Shown here one piece after another: positions 11,518-22,480 of a DNA stretch of 64,000 bases. The position numbers and the translations under genes were made by a program. Below the pieces are notes generated by a model, which was given only the letters and a program-made list of their open reading frames with translations, was not told the DNA's origin and did no database searches. This stretch comes from Microthyrium microscopicum (taxonomy: Eukaryota; Ascomycota; Dothideomycetes; Microthyriales; Microthyriaceae): contig MU004231.1 in the NCBI GenBank assembly GCA_010405405.1, positions 1,757,386 through 1,821,385 of the forward strand. Direction: 5' to 3'. Positions within the stretch are counted from its first letter, which is position 1. The number at the start of each line of letters is the position of its first letter.

Positions 11518-12533
11518 TTTGTTGAGTTTGAGCGAGTTGGTCCTTCAGTTGAAATGATATTGTTGGTATGCGTGTGCGGTGTACCAGTGTTTGGCGTTTT
11601 AACGATATTGCATTGGGCAGTTTATGCTTTACAGCGTTGGGTTGGTCGTCTACGAACTCTTAGGAATATTGGCTGAGTTTAAATAGCTTTTTTGAAAAGC
11701 GCATACTGCCTGTGACTACCTTATGCTGTCTGCTCCTCTCTAACTCTGGACGTTAAAGATTATGTAAGCTACAATCCTGAGTGAATACCTGGGCTCCGCA
11801 TACTGATGAGCTGTTATATCTGTATTTATAGATCTTCTTCGTCATCTTCATCGTCATCTTCATCATCCGCAGTGATTGTATTACTGGCGATGTAAGAGTT
11901 GCAACAGATTCAGAAGAGACTCCAGTTTAAAACCACGCTGCTCGACCGCATGATCGCCCAGGTACTAAGCTGTCTGCCATAAGATATTCACTTCTGCCCT
12001 ACTAACCGCCAAGTGATGGACAAGTAGCTGATAGATTTCCGTATGCTATAATGGGTCTTATAGGCCATGGCCTTCTATAGAGTACCTCATCTCCCACCGA
12101 GTGCGTAGAGAGGTAGGTATATTATCGGCTAGGGTGGGACACGGAGAATGTGCTCTTGACAAGCGTTGATGGTAGCCATCAGATTGTACAAGTTAATTGT
12201 CCTTGGGAAGTGAACAAAAGCATGCCCGTATGTGTTCATTGGCCGCCAGGCACACAAAATGCTTGTATTTGTTTTAGTTGAAATTCATTATGTACTGTAC
12301 TTTAAAGGGTACTGGTCTCTCATGAGTTCTTTAAAGAGCCTCTCGATGAGAATGAAACTCCCTTCCTAGGTATTTTCGCAGAAAATTTAAGTGCCGCCTA
12401 TTTCAGTAAGAACATCAGGACTATCGTCCCACATAATGGTACTTTGATCATACATGTCGCGCAACCTTCGTACATAATCTCAGGGAGGCTCCCGCTCGAA
12501 GGATATGTCTAATTGAGATCTAAGCCCAAATTT
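11518..12533. other. Intergenic region between F-box-like gene and its paralogue remnant
   Basis: About 1 kb with no supported gene apart from a short acidic minus-strand reading frame at 11826-11911. It probably contains the promoter of the 562-residue protein gene. Confidence 0.45.
11826..11911 (-). other. Short acidic reading frame, possible relic C-terminus
   Basis: On the minus strand a frame bounded upstream by TGA reads NSYIASNTITADDEDDDEDD and ends EEDL-TAA. No start codon or acceptor links it to an exon. It lies downstream of the decayed F-box-like paralogue and resembles an acidic C-terminal tail like that of the intact neighbour, so a relic tail is one reading. Chance low-complexity DNA is the other. 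Confidence 0.3.
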
Positions 12534-13453
12534 CTATATTCGCACTTTTGTCAGCCAGAGCACGTCGACAACAAATCTGAAGTAGTGGTCATTGCCAACT
12601 TCAGGCGCCAAATCATGGCGCCATTGCTCTATTTCGCGACGTAATGCCAGCTTAGCCTCTGCTGGCTTGGAGTAGGTGGCAATCAGCCGGCAAACTTCTT
12701 GAAAATGCTTGTCGAGCGTAGCGCAGAAGCTCACAAGGTATGCAATACATTCCTTTTTTGGTCGAGATTGAGCAACGGTTCTAGGAAGTTGACCATGTTC
12801 GACCCACCTCCACACATAACCAAATTGCCGTCCCATAAACCCTATGTCCAACTCGATGAGCCGGTGAAGTGAAGCCAAAAGACGAGAGCAAGTTGGAAAC
12901 CTCAGCATGGGAGAGTTGTCCAGGCCCTGGCCTGTATAGTATTGTAACTGAGTTGATATGCCTTCCGTTTCGACAAACAATTGCAACGGCTTCTCGTTGA
13001 CCCAATCTACATTATACTGGGCAAATTCGTAATGTACGTCCTCGTTGTCTTTTAGTGAAGTTCCACGAGTTATCGTGAGACATTTTAGCTTGGGCATTAC
13101 GTGTCTTAGCTCGTGTTCTAGGCAGAGGAGCATTGTGCAACGGCATTTTATCAGATAATTGACAGGTGTGTATGAGCTTCGCAGCGGGTGTATACGGCTG
13201 GGATACCATAAACAGTCGATACGATATCTCCCTTTCTCGTCGTGTTCTGGTACGTAAGGCTCGAGGATGATAACCAGTTTGATAATCTTCTATGCGACTC
13301 GGGTATTGAACGAGATGGGTGTTTTGGTACAGCTCCGCCCAGCGCGAGAATAAATAAAGTAATGAGAAGGAGGACTGTGTCCACGGCATCCTCCTTCTCG
13401 TAACAACTTGAGCATTCTTCTAACCAGTTACCGTATCTCGAAGCTATATTCAT
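12534..13453 (-). pseudogene. Decayed paralogue of the adjacent F-box-like gene
   Basis: An open frame from 13289 down to 12534 (252 codons) is collinear with the 562-residue neighbour. Matching blocks are YTPVNYLIKCRC against [15 protein letters not shown], then LRHVMPKLKCL against [11 protein letters not shown], and REIEQWRHDLAPEVGNDHYF against [19 protein letters not shown]. Upstream, a second frame up to 13453 contains VDTVLLL, matching VDSVLLL of the neighbour. A TAG at 13290-13292 separates the two frames. A 41-base intron (GTACCA..CGCATAG) could bypass it, or it may be a true break. The N-terminal F-box-like motif and the Ser-Asp tail are missing, and the protein ends VVDVLWLTKVRI. It is therefore a truncated, probably non-functional copy, although a shortened expressed gene cannot be excluded. 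Confidence 0.55.
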
Positions 13454-13552
13454 CGGTCACCCTAGATGGCTGCTCCGTATTTTTCAACATAGTTCGCGTC
13501 TTATGTATGCACGCTCAAGCCACATTTTCGTCGATACTTCCGTACATATCGA

Positions 13553-13996
13553 TCAAATTCGCGGAGGCCCACCCGCACCGAACGGCAACCTCTTCCCAAA
13601 CGCCAGCGCAACCCACCCACCAATAAGACATAATCCGCCCAGCGGAGTTACCGGCCCCATGAACTTGAATCTCTGTGGATCCAGCACGAGAAGGTATATC
13701 GATCCGCTAAATAGGGTCATGCCAGCGATGAATAACGATGCCGCGAGTTTGTTCTTTGGAGCGACGCTTGTAGCTAGTAGGAGGACGCCGGAGTGGATCA
13801 ACTATATCTTGTGTCAGACTGATATATCAGAGTAATTCATTGCAGTGTTTTATACCTGATATTGAGCTGCCGTACCCCAGTTTGCGATTCGTTGTGGATC
13901 AGCGATGCGCTTCTTCAAACCATGAGCGCCGAATGCGCCGGCTGTCACTGAGAACGCGCCGTACAGGCAGCCTATTGTCCAGAAAGGGAACGGCAT
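13553..13996 (-). CDS. DUF423 family small membrane protein (129 aa)
   Basis: Exons 13856-13996 and 13553-13801 are joined across a 54-base intron (GTATAA donor, CTGAC branch site, TAG acceptor) in phase 0. The first exon gives MPFPFWTIGCLYGAFSVTAG, including the AFGAHGLKKR block typical of DUF423 (YgdD/TMEM256) proteins. The second gives the remaining hydrophobic segments, with HSGVLLLATS, LFIAGMTLFSGSIYLL and TPLGGLCLIGGWVALAF. Four membrane spans are expected. Length fits the family. The biochemical role of DUF423 proteins is not established. A mitochondrial or other membrane location is likely but not shown by the sequence. Confidence 0.88.
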
Positions 13997-14391
13997 AATT
14001 CGATTGCTACGTGGAGAGTTATGGGATACGCTATGTGGAGGAGAGCGGTTGCGATGACAGCTTGAAGATCGCAGCTTGAAACGCGAAGTTGCAGATGGAT
14101 CCACTGCCAAGACTTGCGGCTCTGTGCCACATTTCAGCCTTATGACTTCAGCCTTGCTCAGCATGAGTTCTATGGGTTTACCGAATATCCATATAGTACA
14201 CCTAAATTATTGACGTAGTTTCAGTGATTCCGGTCATTTCTTCTAAGTGTTATATTCGGCATAAATACTACAACCCGCCAAGACAGTCATCGCCGTTACG
14301 CCGTACTTCAACTCCATCAAACCCATATACACACATATCCACAACATACCATCCAATAACTCCAGTCCATTCTATAATCTATCATCAACAT
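13997..14391. other. Intergenic region
   Basis: About 400 bases between two minus-strand genes: the promoter side of the DUF423 gene and the 3' flank of the dehydrogenase gene. Nothing else was recognised. Confidence 0.4.
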
Positions 14392-15553
14392 CTAAGGCAC
14401 CGATGGGAATTTACTTCCAGCCTTGCCAACTGCCATATCGCGAATCAACTCCTGAAGCCAATTTGGATTGCCCCGAATACCCGCTGCGATTCTGAGCTTC
14501 GATGGAATGATCAGCTGCCCACCGCGACAGCTGAGGATTTGATTGACAATCTTCTTTCCAATCACATCCACCCGCATTAACCCACCCTGTGTCTTGTCCA
14601 AATGGTCCTCGTATCCAGCCACGAGTGGCGTGCGGACCCACGATGGATGTACGACTGTGTTTAGCACACCGGGCGTTTTGTAGATGTGCTTGATCTCTTG
14701 TCCCAAACCTGGTCACAGTTTAGCATCTCATTTCTTTGAAATCTGGGACCGATATACCTTCGTGGAAGGCCATCACGGCGGCTTTGGTAGAGCCATAGTC
14801 GACGATCCCAGGCGGTGCGACGAAAGATGCCATACTCGCCATTCCAATAATATGCCCCTTATTCTTAGCAATCATATGAGGCAAGAATTCCTTAACCAGC
14901 CAGAAATGGCTAATAATGTTGATCTGGAAGATCTTCGTGACCCACTCATTGGTCGTATCCAGAATACTATGCGGTTTTCCTACGCCCGCATTATTAACCA
15001 AGATACTTGGCTCGCCTAACGTAGTGCGAACAGCTTTCGCTGCCTCTGCAATGCTCGATGGCGACGTTACATCGCAGTGGAAGAATGTGATTTTTGAATC
15101 TATGTTTTCCGTCAGTCTCTGCCAATGAAAGAACGAGGAAAATGGCTTACTGTTTTCAAATTCAGTAGGCAACGCCTGAATATCTAGCACAGCGACTTTC
15201 ACGCCCTTTGCAGCGAGGCCCTGCACGATCTCCTTGCCAATGCCACTGCATCCACCTGTAACGACGGCAACTTCCCAGTTCCAGACCCACTTATCTTTCT
15301 CCGTCTTCCATGTCCAGTTATTGAGAGCCCAGCTATTCAGCTTCACGTTAAGATCGCGCGCCAATCCAATAAGCCATAGAACTTTGAGCGCGCGGATGAG
15401 CTTTTCAACGTTCTTCCCCGAAAGTCGCGAATGTAGTCCAATGAGCAGCGGTAGACGTAGACGGGCCGGCGAAGAGGTAAGGAGCCAGTGGAGGGTTCCT
15501 GTGATCCAGGGATTTAGGGGCGCAGCGGTGAGTTTGGAGACGAGGGAAGGCAT
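14392..15553 (-). CDS. Short-chain dehydrogenase/reductase, RDH10/DHRS-like (353 aa)
   Basis: Three exons: 15151-15553, 14758-15099 and 14392-14708. The introns are 51 and 49 bases. The classical SDR signature is complete: the cofactor motif TGGCSGIG (99-106), NNAG (170-173), a candidate catalytic Ser near 223 and YxxxK (Y236-GST-K240). A hydrophobic N-terminal region (about 15-65) precedes the Rossmann domain, as in membrane-associated retinol-dehydrogenase-like SDRs. It therefore probably oxidises or reduces a lipophilic alcohol or ketone with NAD(P) at the ER or lipid droplets; the substrate is unknown. The first intron is a multiple of three and has no stop, so retention would add 17 residues. 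The frame is open upstream to 15757, but MPSLVSKL is the better start. Confidence 0.88.
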
Positions 15554-16098
15554 CGTGATAGCGATGGTGGTGAGGTTGGAGGCGGCGCAGAAAGGAAGAA
15601 GATGTCGCAAAAAGGTTGGAACAGGAAAAGAGGAAACAAACAAATGTTTATACAAACTTAAAAGAACAGAAAAAAGAAAGTGGATGCCTTGTGAAGCTTG
15701 AAGGCGATTGGGGTTGATCGATGGGATGAAGTTAGAGGGCAGCCGAGGCTGTTTCATTCAACACCAAAATTGAAGCTCGCCACATGCATTACGCCCGTAT
15801 ACCAAGAACAAGCTACATAATCAGGTAATTAGTTTATTCCTAGCTCCACAGCAGGATATGAGCTTAGTATATACTATTCACTGTTTGAATGGTAGGCTAT
15901 AAGCTCTCAACTATTGAGATATTCTTTGGCATTTTCATATGTTTATGTAAAATATGTGCTGCGCAATTCCAAAGACGCCTGAGGCTAAAACGAAGACAAG
16001 TATAGTTCAGAAGCTCATCCACTTCATCCACCACAGAAGCCGCATATTGCATCTGTTTAGCTTAGTCACTCTTCTTCCAATCCTGTCCAGAAGCCATT
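15554..16098. other. Intergenic region
   Basis: 545 bases between two minus-strand genes, with AT-rich stretches at 15830-15960. It is the likely promoter of the dehydrogenase gene. No gene was seen. Confidence 0.4.
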
Positions 16099-18140
16099 CT
16101 ACGCTTCCCAATCCATCTTATCCGCATCGTCTACTTCTGTAGCCGGCGCCTTGCCCTTCCCAACAGGCCCATCGAATTCTTTCACGCCAGGAGAAAGTTC
16201 TTTCTCTACTCGTAGTGCGGACCGTCCTGGGCCCCAGAACCACTTCACTAGGCCCCGATCAGTCCAGGCCCACAGCATGTCATCGTCTGTAAAGTGGAGC
16301 TTGTGGACAACACCGCGCGGTGGGAGTTCGATGGGCTTAAGTGAAACAATTCGTCGATGGAACAGTCGGGTGTATTGACGGTAGTATCCTTGGCCGCAGT
16401 TGACGCTGTATGTGTGGTCATCCTTTTCGCCATATTCGCATGAAAAGTTTAGAAACTGAAATGTTTTTCGCTTGACTGATTTTTTCTTCCAGTCATCATT
16501 CCACTCCAGAGATCCCTCCTTGGCAGTAAGAAATGCTTCCGGTTCAATGGAGTACAGTTGAATACGATCCCATGTGGCTACCGCTATACGGCGGGCACTC
16601 GTAGCGACTATAAAGCCATGGGATATTGATGTATCCAGATTAAGGCCATCGAGAGTTCCAACGATTTCATGCTCGAGTGGTGCTAATGACTTGTGCATGT
16701 CCAGATGGACACAGTTATCGCTGTCCACGGAGCCTTTGACTAGAAACAAGCCAGCAGGGCGTGCGCACTTTGCATTCGTGCAAGATCCATCCTTAAGGAA
16801 TGCAAGTTGGAGAACCTAAAATATCAGTAATAATCTTGCACGGAGTTTTAGTTGTAGACTTACAGAAGAGACACAGCATATGGCTCCATCGCTGTTTGTT
16901 ATGCATTTGTGATTATGACCGACTCCAATGGGTAGCCATCTATAAGCGCCGAAGAAAGAGTCTTCATCCTTGACGCTTGGTTGTGGAAGAAGCTCAATGT
17001 TCGCGGAATATTCGAAGCAACTTCCAATTTGATAAGTGGCCATTTGACTTCCAGACGAGCATACTCGTAGGTGTTTATCTTCTAATAATGAAACCGAGTG
17101 AATGGATCGATCGACTGTGATAGTGTCCGTATCACTATCAGAGACCGCGAGTCGAGCTCCTGTTCCCGCAGTAATATTGATGTAGCTCGGAGAAGGTTCT
17201 GCGATATATTGGTTAGTTGAATGTCTCGAAGGGCGAATCAAATTTTGAGTCAAGCTTACCAAATGTCTTTTCCGTGCTCTTGTATGATTTGATACGATAT
17301 TGATTACAAATGTTGCTTTCAATCAGGCGAAACACTAGGACGACTTCGCCATTGGGCGATGCTTCCATTGCCACTGGACTGTACTTAGGCTTCCAGCTTA
17401 TGTCTCGTAGCGTCTCAAGGGAAACTCCTTGGGAATGCGATATTGAATATGTTGCAAGCTTGCGAGTAGTGGTGGATTTTGCAACGGCGCTAGACGGAAG
17501 TTAGCAAGATCAAGGAAGACATGATGAGTACTAACTCTGCCATAAAGTCGTTTTTTCTTCTCGCCTTTCCCAAAGTTGATTGTCGATTATTAATGGAGTA
17601 TTTGTACAAGACAGTGAGATGTCGTTGGCTCTTCTGTTCGTGTAGCTTGACTAACAGAACCTGAATGGAATCGGCCTCCAGTCCAAGGATGGCCGGATCC
17701 ACGACTGTTCTCCAAAGCGGGAAGCCATGCTGTAGATTATAGATATGTACTTTCGCTTGATCCTCATCAACTGCTGCAACCAATTCGTATGGATCATGAT
17801 GGCCCTCAAGTCTACCTAGTTGGCCAAGCTTGAACCGCGTTGCAAACGGGGGTTTGTATGTGATCACGTCGCAAAGCACAGAGACGCCATTCAGGCAATG
17901 ATCCGCTGCGCGAGTGTTGTATACTGGGAGAAGTTCTCGCACGTTGTCCTGGCATACATTTACACTACATTGATGGAGGCCGGGTAGCGCGCGGAGATGT
18001 GAGTGCAGAGCTTGAGCACTGTTTATGAGTTTTTCACGAAGCTCGCGATTGATCATCAGAAGTATGGAGAAGGCGGGAGGGTCGAGAAAGGAGACGACAT
18101 AGTCGAGAAGCTCTGGAGGGAAGCGAGGGTTTAGGAGCAT
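16099..18140 (-). CDS. F-box protein, WD-repeat-like C-terminal region (628 aa)
   Basis: Four exons: 17536-18140, 17260-17489, 16864-17198 and 16099-16815. The introns are 46, 61 and 48 bases, and the phases agree at every join. The N-terminus reads FPPELLDYVVSFLDPPAFSI, an F-box motif (about residues 7-45). The remainder alternates short beta-like segments (for example AVDEDQAKVHIYNL, IAVATWDRIQLYSI, MLWAWTDRGLVKWF) consistent with a propeller-like domain, though canonical GH/WD dipeptides are scarce. The C-terminus is acidic (DDADKMDWEA). F-box proteins recruit substrates to SCF ubiquitin ligases; the substrate is unknown. Confidence in the exon chain is high and in the propeller assignment only moderate. 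Confidence 0.8.
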
Positions 18141-19119
18141 GTTTGCGATGGACGGAGGACTCGAGAGGATGCGCTCGTTTGACTGCGCAAGATACGACCG
18201 TTCTCCGGTGCAGCGATGGAGAGACGAGGCATGAGGTATGCCCCAGTGGAGAAGATTGAAGAGAGAGGCACAGAAAGAATAGTAAGAGGTGAAATAGAAG
18301 CTAGACTATCTGAAGAATGAGAGATGAATGTGTTGACAGAAATAGACCGGCGGGTTGGAGGGTTGGTGGAGGTGGATGGTGGATGGTGGAGCTTGTGCCA
18401 GGCCAGGTCTCTAGTGGAATTGCAGGTGAGGCTCCATGTCGTTTGCCTTCAATGTTGTCCTTTAAGTCGCAAAATGTCAGGTCTCACTTTAGCTCCTCCT
18501 TTACCTTCAGTACCTCCTTCAATGCGCAATAAAGCTTAAATCTCAGGTTCTGCTCAAAGAGAATAATTCGCTCATATTAGTACTTCTATTCTATTCGATT
18601 GTGGGAGAAGTAGATTGTTCATCTGGCGCAGTCAATAGTTTCTGCATGCTCATTGGTTGGGAACTTCCAGCTTCAGCCTTGCGCTAACAACGTCGTTTCT
18701 TCTTCAGCCTTGTTTTCGTTAATTTTATTGCGCGCAGCATCAATACATCACAAGACTGAAGGATCGAATATAGGCTTTTTATGTGCAGTCTCGATGCTCT
18801 AGTATACAAAGAAACCGGGTTTCGAGATCCAATATTCCTTTCCATAACCAAAATCCAACACGCACCCCGTTGCCAAACAGTGAACATACCCGACCGCACG
18901 GCCTAGTTCCATGACCCAACACCGTTTTCCTATCAACATTCTAGCTTGATAGCACAATAAACTTTGTAATGCCCTCCACTTCAGACTGCGAACTCCGTGC
19001 AAAAACCCAAAGTCTCTTTCTCACACACACTGTCTATCCTAAGGACAGTTCGTTGTAAAGAGATACACGAACAGAGAGAAGGCAATTGAAAGCTCACCTC
19101 ACACGTTTTTGAGAGGTTG
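18141..19119. other. Intergenic region
   Basis: About 980 bases between two minus-strand genes, holding the promoter of the F-box gene and the 3' flank of the MYND gene. A purine-rich plus-strand stretch (18340-18400, GGTGGAGG-type) is the only compositional feature. No gene was supported. Confidence 0.4.
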
Positions 19120-20525
19120 CTACATGTGATATGGCGCATACGGCGATGGAATCGGCACTGGATAACGCTGGTGAGGCAACCACTGATTCCAGAAAGCTTG
19201 GAACTTGTCTGGCGACATGGCAGCGAGGATTTGCTCGTTACGTCTCTTTTCCGCCTCGGCATCGCGTGTATAAGTGCGCGGGACGTTAGAGTTGATCTAC
19301 TATAGTTAGCCGAGTTATCATCGTGGAAGCTGTAAGCAGTGCACAGTTCGCAACTGGTGAATTGGCGGTCTGGTCCCAGTAGCCAGAGAGACATTTCAAC
19401 CGAGTATAGGGAATGATTGGAGCTTCTGATCTGGAAATAGCTTACCTCTTGACGTATGTACTCGCACATGGCGCTGACATGCATAGGGAGCAAGGGCTTT
19501 TTGTCCTGGCGCACCACTAAGATGCTTCCTGGGCCACGCAGTGTTGCTGCAGGATAAGGTTGGCTAACGGGCATAGCTGGGCGGTAGTTCTTGAGATCGC
19601 AGTCAAAATGTAGGACGTCGGCATTGATGTTCGATATGAGTCGCTCTCCAACGACTGAAGCGTTCAGAACTGGCGTAAATCGAGTGTCCAAGGAATTCTT
19701 GCGCGTGAGAAGAGGGAGCTCCAGCAGCTTAGCAGTCTTGGGCATATCATGCTCCTGAAAGATAGGATGGTTCAACACAATGTCAGTCATTTGAAATCTG
19801 AGGCCTTTCTTGCTGGCCTTGAGATCGCCATCGCAGAGAATTATGGCTGCTTTGACTTTGTGCTCCCCTGCTTTCTGGACCATCACCTTCTCCGCCACCA
19901 GTTTCTGATACAATGACTTGGGTGCTGGCGATCCGGTAAAGCGATTGACCGTCTTGAAGTAGTCAATAACATGAGCATAGTCGATTAGTGTCAGATCTTT
20001 GGATGCCGCGGGAGAGTTGTTCAGTCCAATTGAGCCATAGACAAGGACCGGACCTTTGTAGGTATGAATAGTGCGGTCTTCAGTGGCTTCGCAAATGCTC
20101 TTGTTGACTTTTGACCCATCAATCATGTAATCATCGCGGTAGGAAATGAACAAAGTATCCGGCAGCCATCTGTCCAAGGTCTGATTATACTGAATAATAG
20201 AGTAATCAGTCAAACACTTGGGAGGTCCGAGTAGTTTCGCCTCGCTTTTGCGATCTGGTACCCAACAGTGCAGCTCTGCGATGAGGTTGTGTTTGAGCCA
20301 AATGAATTGTGGACCTTTGTTGACCGAGAACAGAATTGCGCGATAGTCATCTTCCGAAGGCCGGCTAGTCGGTGCGAAATCAGCGAAGCTTGCGCAAAGC
20401 AGCTTGTGAGCAGGCCAGTCAGCTTTCTGGCAGTTGACAGAGCAGTAGCGTGCAGAGTTGCACTGTCCGCAGTGACGCTCCCATGGGCTGTTGCACATGA
20501 GACATAGAGTTTCGATGTCTGCCAT
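19120..20525 (-). CDS. MYND zinc-finger protein (418 aa)
   Basis: Exon 1 is 19446-20525 and exon 2 is 19120-19296. The intron of 149 bases (GTAAGC donor, GTAG acceptor) is joined in phase 0. Reading through it instead gives an unlikely low-quality tail. The MYND finger occupies residues 8-44 with the Cys/His pattern CLMC..C..C..RYCSVNCQ..DWPAHKLLC. MYND fingers bind proline-rich partner peptides. The rest (about 60-360) is a fungal region of unknown function with conserved-looking blocks such as YDPD-free TLFISYRDDYMIDGSKVN. The spliced C-terminus is AEAEKRRNEQILAAMSP and then proline-rich, ending PSPYAPYHM. It could be a transcriptional or signalling adaptor; no SET domain is present. Confidence 0.82.
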
Positions 20526-21277
20526 GTTGACGGAAGGGAAGATAGCAACGATACGAGCCGCAGGAGGAGAAAGAGGAGAACATATAACCCAAGGAAATTT
20601 GCGATAGTGAAGAGAAGGTGAGGAGAAGAAGTTGTCAATACTTTCACAACAAAGTTTTGAATATTGCGCCGTTGGTGTGCTTTGATGCCTAAACTTGAGT
20701 TCCGAGGGGAACAGATATGGCAGGAGCGAAGTGTTATTTGGGAAGGAGCACCATCTTGGTATCTTCTTGCCGTTAATGGCATTGGGAAGGCACGTTGCGG
20801 GTCCACATCACCACTCCAAGTCGTCAAAGGCCACGAGTCTCTTGAAAGGAGTATGCCCATTGCGTCCAGGAAAACACCAGTTTCTCAGGGTTTTCAGGAG
20901 TAAGCACAAGTTCAGCGAATTAATACTCTCATCTGTGACACACAACTCTGGAAAGCAAAGAAAACCCAAACAAAGTTCAGTCAACTATAAGTCCCACCTT
21001 AGTCAGTAGGACCATATCGACGTTAGCTTGACAAACTCCCTCCATAAGACAACGCCTTTTTCCGGGAATTTCCAGACTATTATTTGCCATATATCTGATA
21101 GTCAGATATTTATCATTGAGTGGCTTATGACCAACAACATGAGACTGAAAATCCATATTTCTCCTCGCTTTTGTGTTCCATGAGGGCTACAACTTTTAGC
21201 GTAGCTGGTTTTGTATATGTTTATGAGGTCTTGCTTGCTTTCTGCTTGTCATACAGTAAATTCTGACATAGAGTTTC
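20526..21277. other. Promoter side of the MYND gene
   Basis: About 750 bases without a supported gene. Minus-strand frames overlapping the start of the MYND gene are shadows of it. Confidence 0.4.
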
Positions 21278-21439
21278 TCACTCATCTTGATCTTCATCGT
21301 CATCTATCCCTTCATCTTCATCTTTGCCTTCATCTTCATCTTTCCCTTCATCTTCATCTTTCCCTTCATCTTTGTCGTGATCTTTACCTTCACAATATTC
21401 CCCTCTGTTTCCGTAATAACCCCCTTTTCTGTACAACAT
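21278..21439 (-). other. Short ORF with KDEDEG repeats (53 codons)
   Basis: The minus strand reads MLYRKGGYYGNRGEYCEG and then three to four units of KDEDEG, ending DDDEDQDE and TGA. The DNA is an 18-base tandem repeat of the CTTCATCTTCATCTTTCC type (21297-21375). It may be the C-terminal tail of a decayed acidic-tailed protein or a simple repeat that happens to be open. No splice-linked upstream exon was found. Confidence 0.3.
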
Positions 21440-21597
21440 TTTGTCTATATTTCCGGAGGCTCAATCAAAATCTGTTCTATACAGGAGTATATCATGGCTC
21501 GGGAGGTGCCCACTCAGGCAACCGTAGTAACCGCCGGCCTCTACCAATCAAGTCTTCTTCAGACACCAATGCTGGAGTCAAAAAGACGCAAAAGACT

Positions 21598-21921
21598 ATG
21601 ACTACAACTGGTTTGCTGAGCACTCCAGTAATTGCAACTGGACCTTCCGGAAAGCAGATCATTCGTACCACTAACACCATTGGTACCATCACCGCTCCCA
21701 AGGAGCAAAAGACCCTGCTGGGGTCAACAATCCCGGCCACTCAGCCTGCCCGCAAACCGCGAGCCCAACCAATGAAAAAAGTTGTGTCCGCAGATCTGAG
21801 TTCCCTTTTCAACGCCAGCCGTATGGCTCGAGATGGTTCCCGTGGGATGCGTAAACATGTCACTACTTCATCGCATGCGCCGGGAATCAGAGCATGCTCT
21901 TATTATGAAGTGCAATGGTAG
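21598..21921 (+). CDS. Coding-like orphan ORF, C-terminus inside a repeat (107 aa or more)
   Basis: The frame starting MTTTGLLSTPVIATGPSGKQ has coding-like codon use (many C/T third positions) and continues in the same frame upstream to about 21493 without a stop. The true N-terminus may therefore lie upstream or in another exon. The product is basic and Ser/Thr-rich with no recognised domain. The final codons and the TAG stop fall at the edge of a dispersed repeat copy (21913-21955), which suggests that the original C-terminus was cut off by the repeat. It could be a gene fragment rather than a working gene. Confidence 0.35.
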   Translation: MTTTGLLSTPVIATGPSGKQIIRTTNTIGTITAPKEQKTLLGSTIPATQPARKPRAQPMKKVVSADLSSLFNASRMARDGSRGMRKHVTTSSHAPGIRACSYYEVQW

Positions 21922-21955
21922 GCATCGTAGTTGATGGGAGTGTGCCCCTTTTCTC
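21913..21955 (+). repeat. Dispersed repeat, copy B
   Basis: GGCATCGTAGTTGATGGGAG followed by TGTGCCCCTT aligns with GACATCATACTTGATGGGAG CGTGCCACTT of copy C. It abuts the stop codon of the coding-like ORF upstream. Confidence 0.5.
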
Positions 21956-22245
21956 CTTCCCCATTTAGCTTGCAGATTTTGCAGATCATGGTTGATGTTG
22001 AGAAGCCAAGTCACCTATCCCGGCTTCCTAGATATATATTACTATTAGGTGATCCTCAGGGTCAGTTGCCTTTCGTGCAGGAGCGAGACGTGTATATAAT
22101 ACCGCAAAGTCTAGACCAATGCAAAGACTGGTGAAAGGTTGGTCAGTTCATTCTAGTGAAGTTTCTAGGGTAAGCTAGCGCGCTTCGTCATTGCTATCAA
22201 TATTTGATACTCAAGCAGGCGAGCAGATTACAGAACGCATATTTG

Positions 22246-22317
22246 GTAGCAGGAGGCAACCCAACCGGGTGACCGATTGAATGACGCGCTCCCATCAAGT
22301 ATGATGCCTCCCATCGC
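22246..22317 (-). repeat. Dispersed repeat, copy E (inverted)
   Basis: On the minus strand GGCATCATACTTGATGGGAG CGCGTCATT is followed by GGTCACCCGGTTG, matching copy C (TGTCACCCAGTTG). It faces copy C, about 90 bases away, so the two form a large imperfect inverted repeat. Confidence 0.6.
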
Positions 22318-22408
22318 ACCTCTTGAAGAAAAGCTACTTTCAATTCCAACGCACTCGATGGGGAACTAAGTAACATACACCTCAAGAAGGAGATAACGCA
22401 ACTTGGCA

Positions 22409-22480
22409 TAGAGCGTAGCAGATGGCAGACATCATACTTGATGGGAGCGTGCCACTTATCTTGTCACCCAGTTGCTCTCC
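22409..22480 (+). repeat. Dispersed repeat, copy C
   Basis: It contains GACATCATACTTGATGGGAG and then CGTGCCACTTATCTTGTCAC. It is the best-preserved direct copy and pairs with the inverted copy E. Confidence 0.6.

Noticed and set aside
12781-13389. Alternative minus-strand ORFs over the paralogue remnant
   Set aside because: The frame at 12534-13289 aligns with the neighbouring protein; the others do not.
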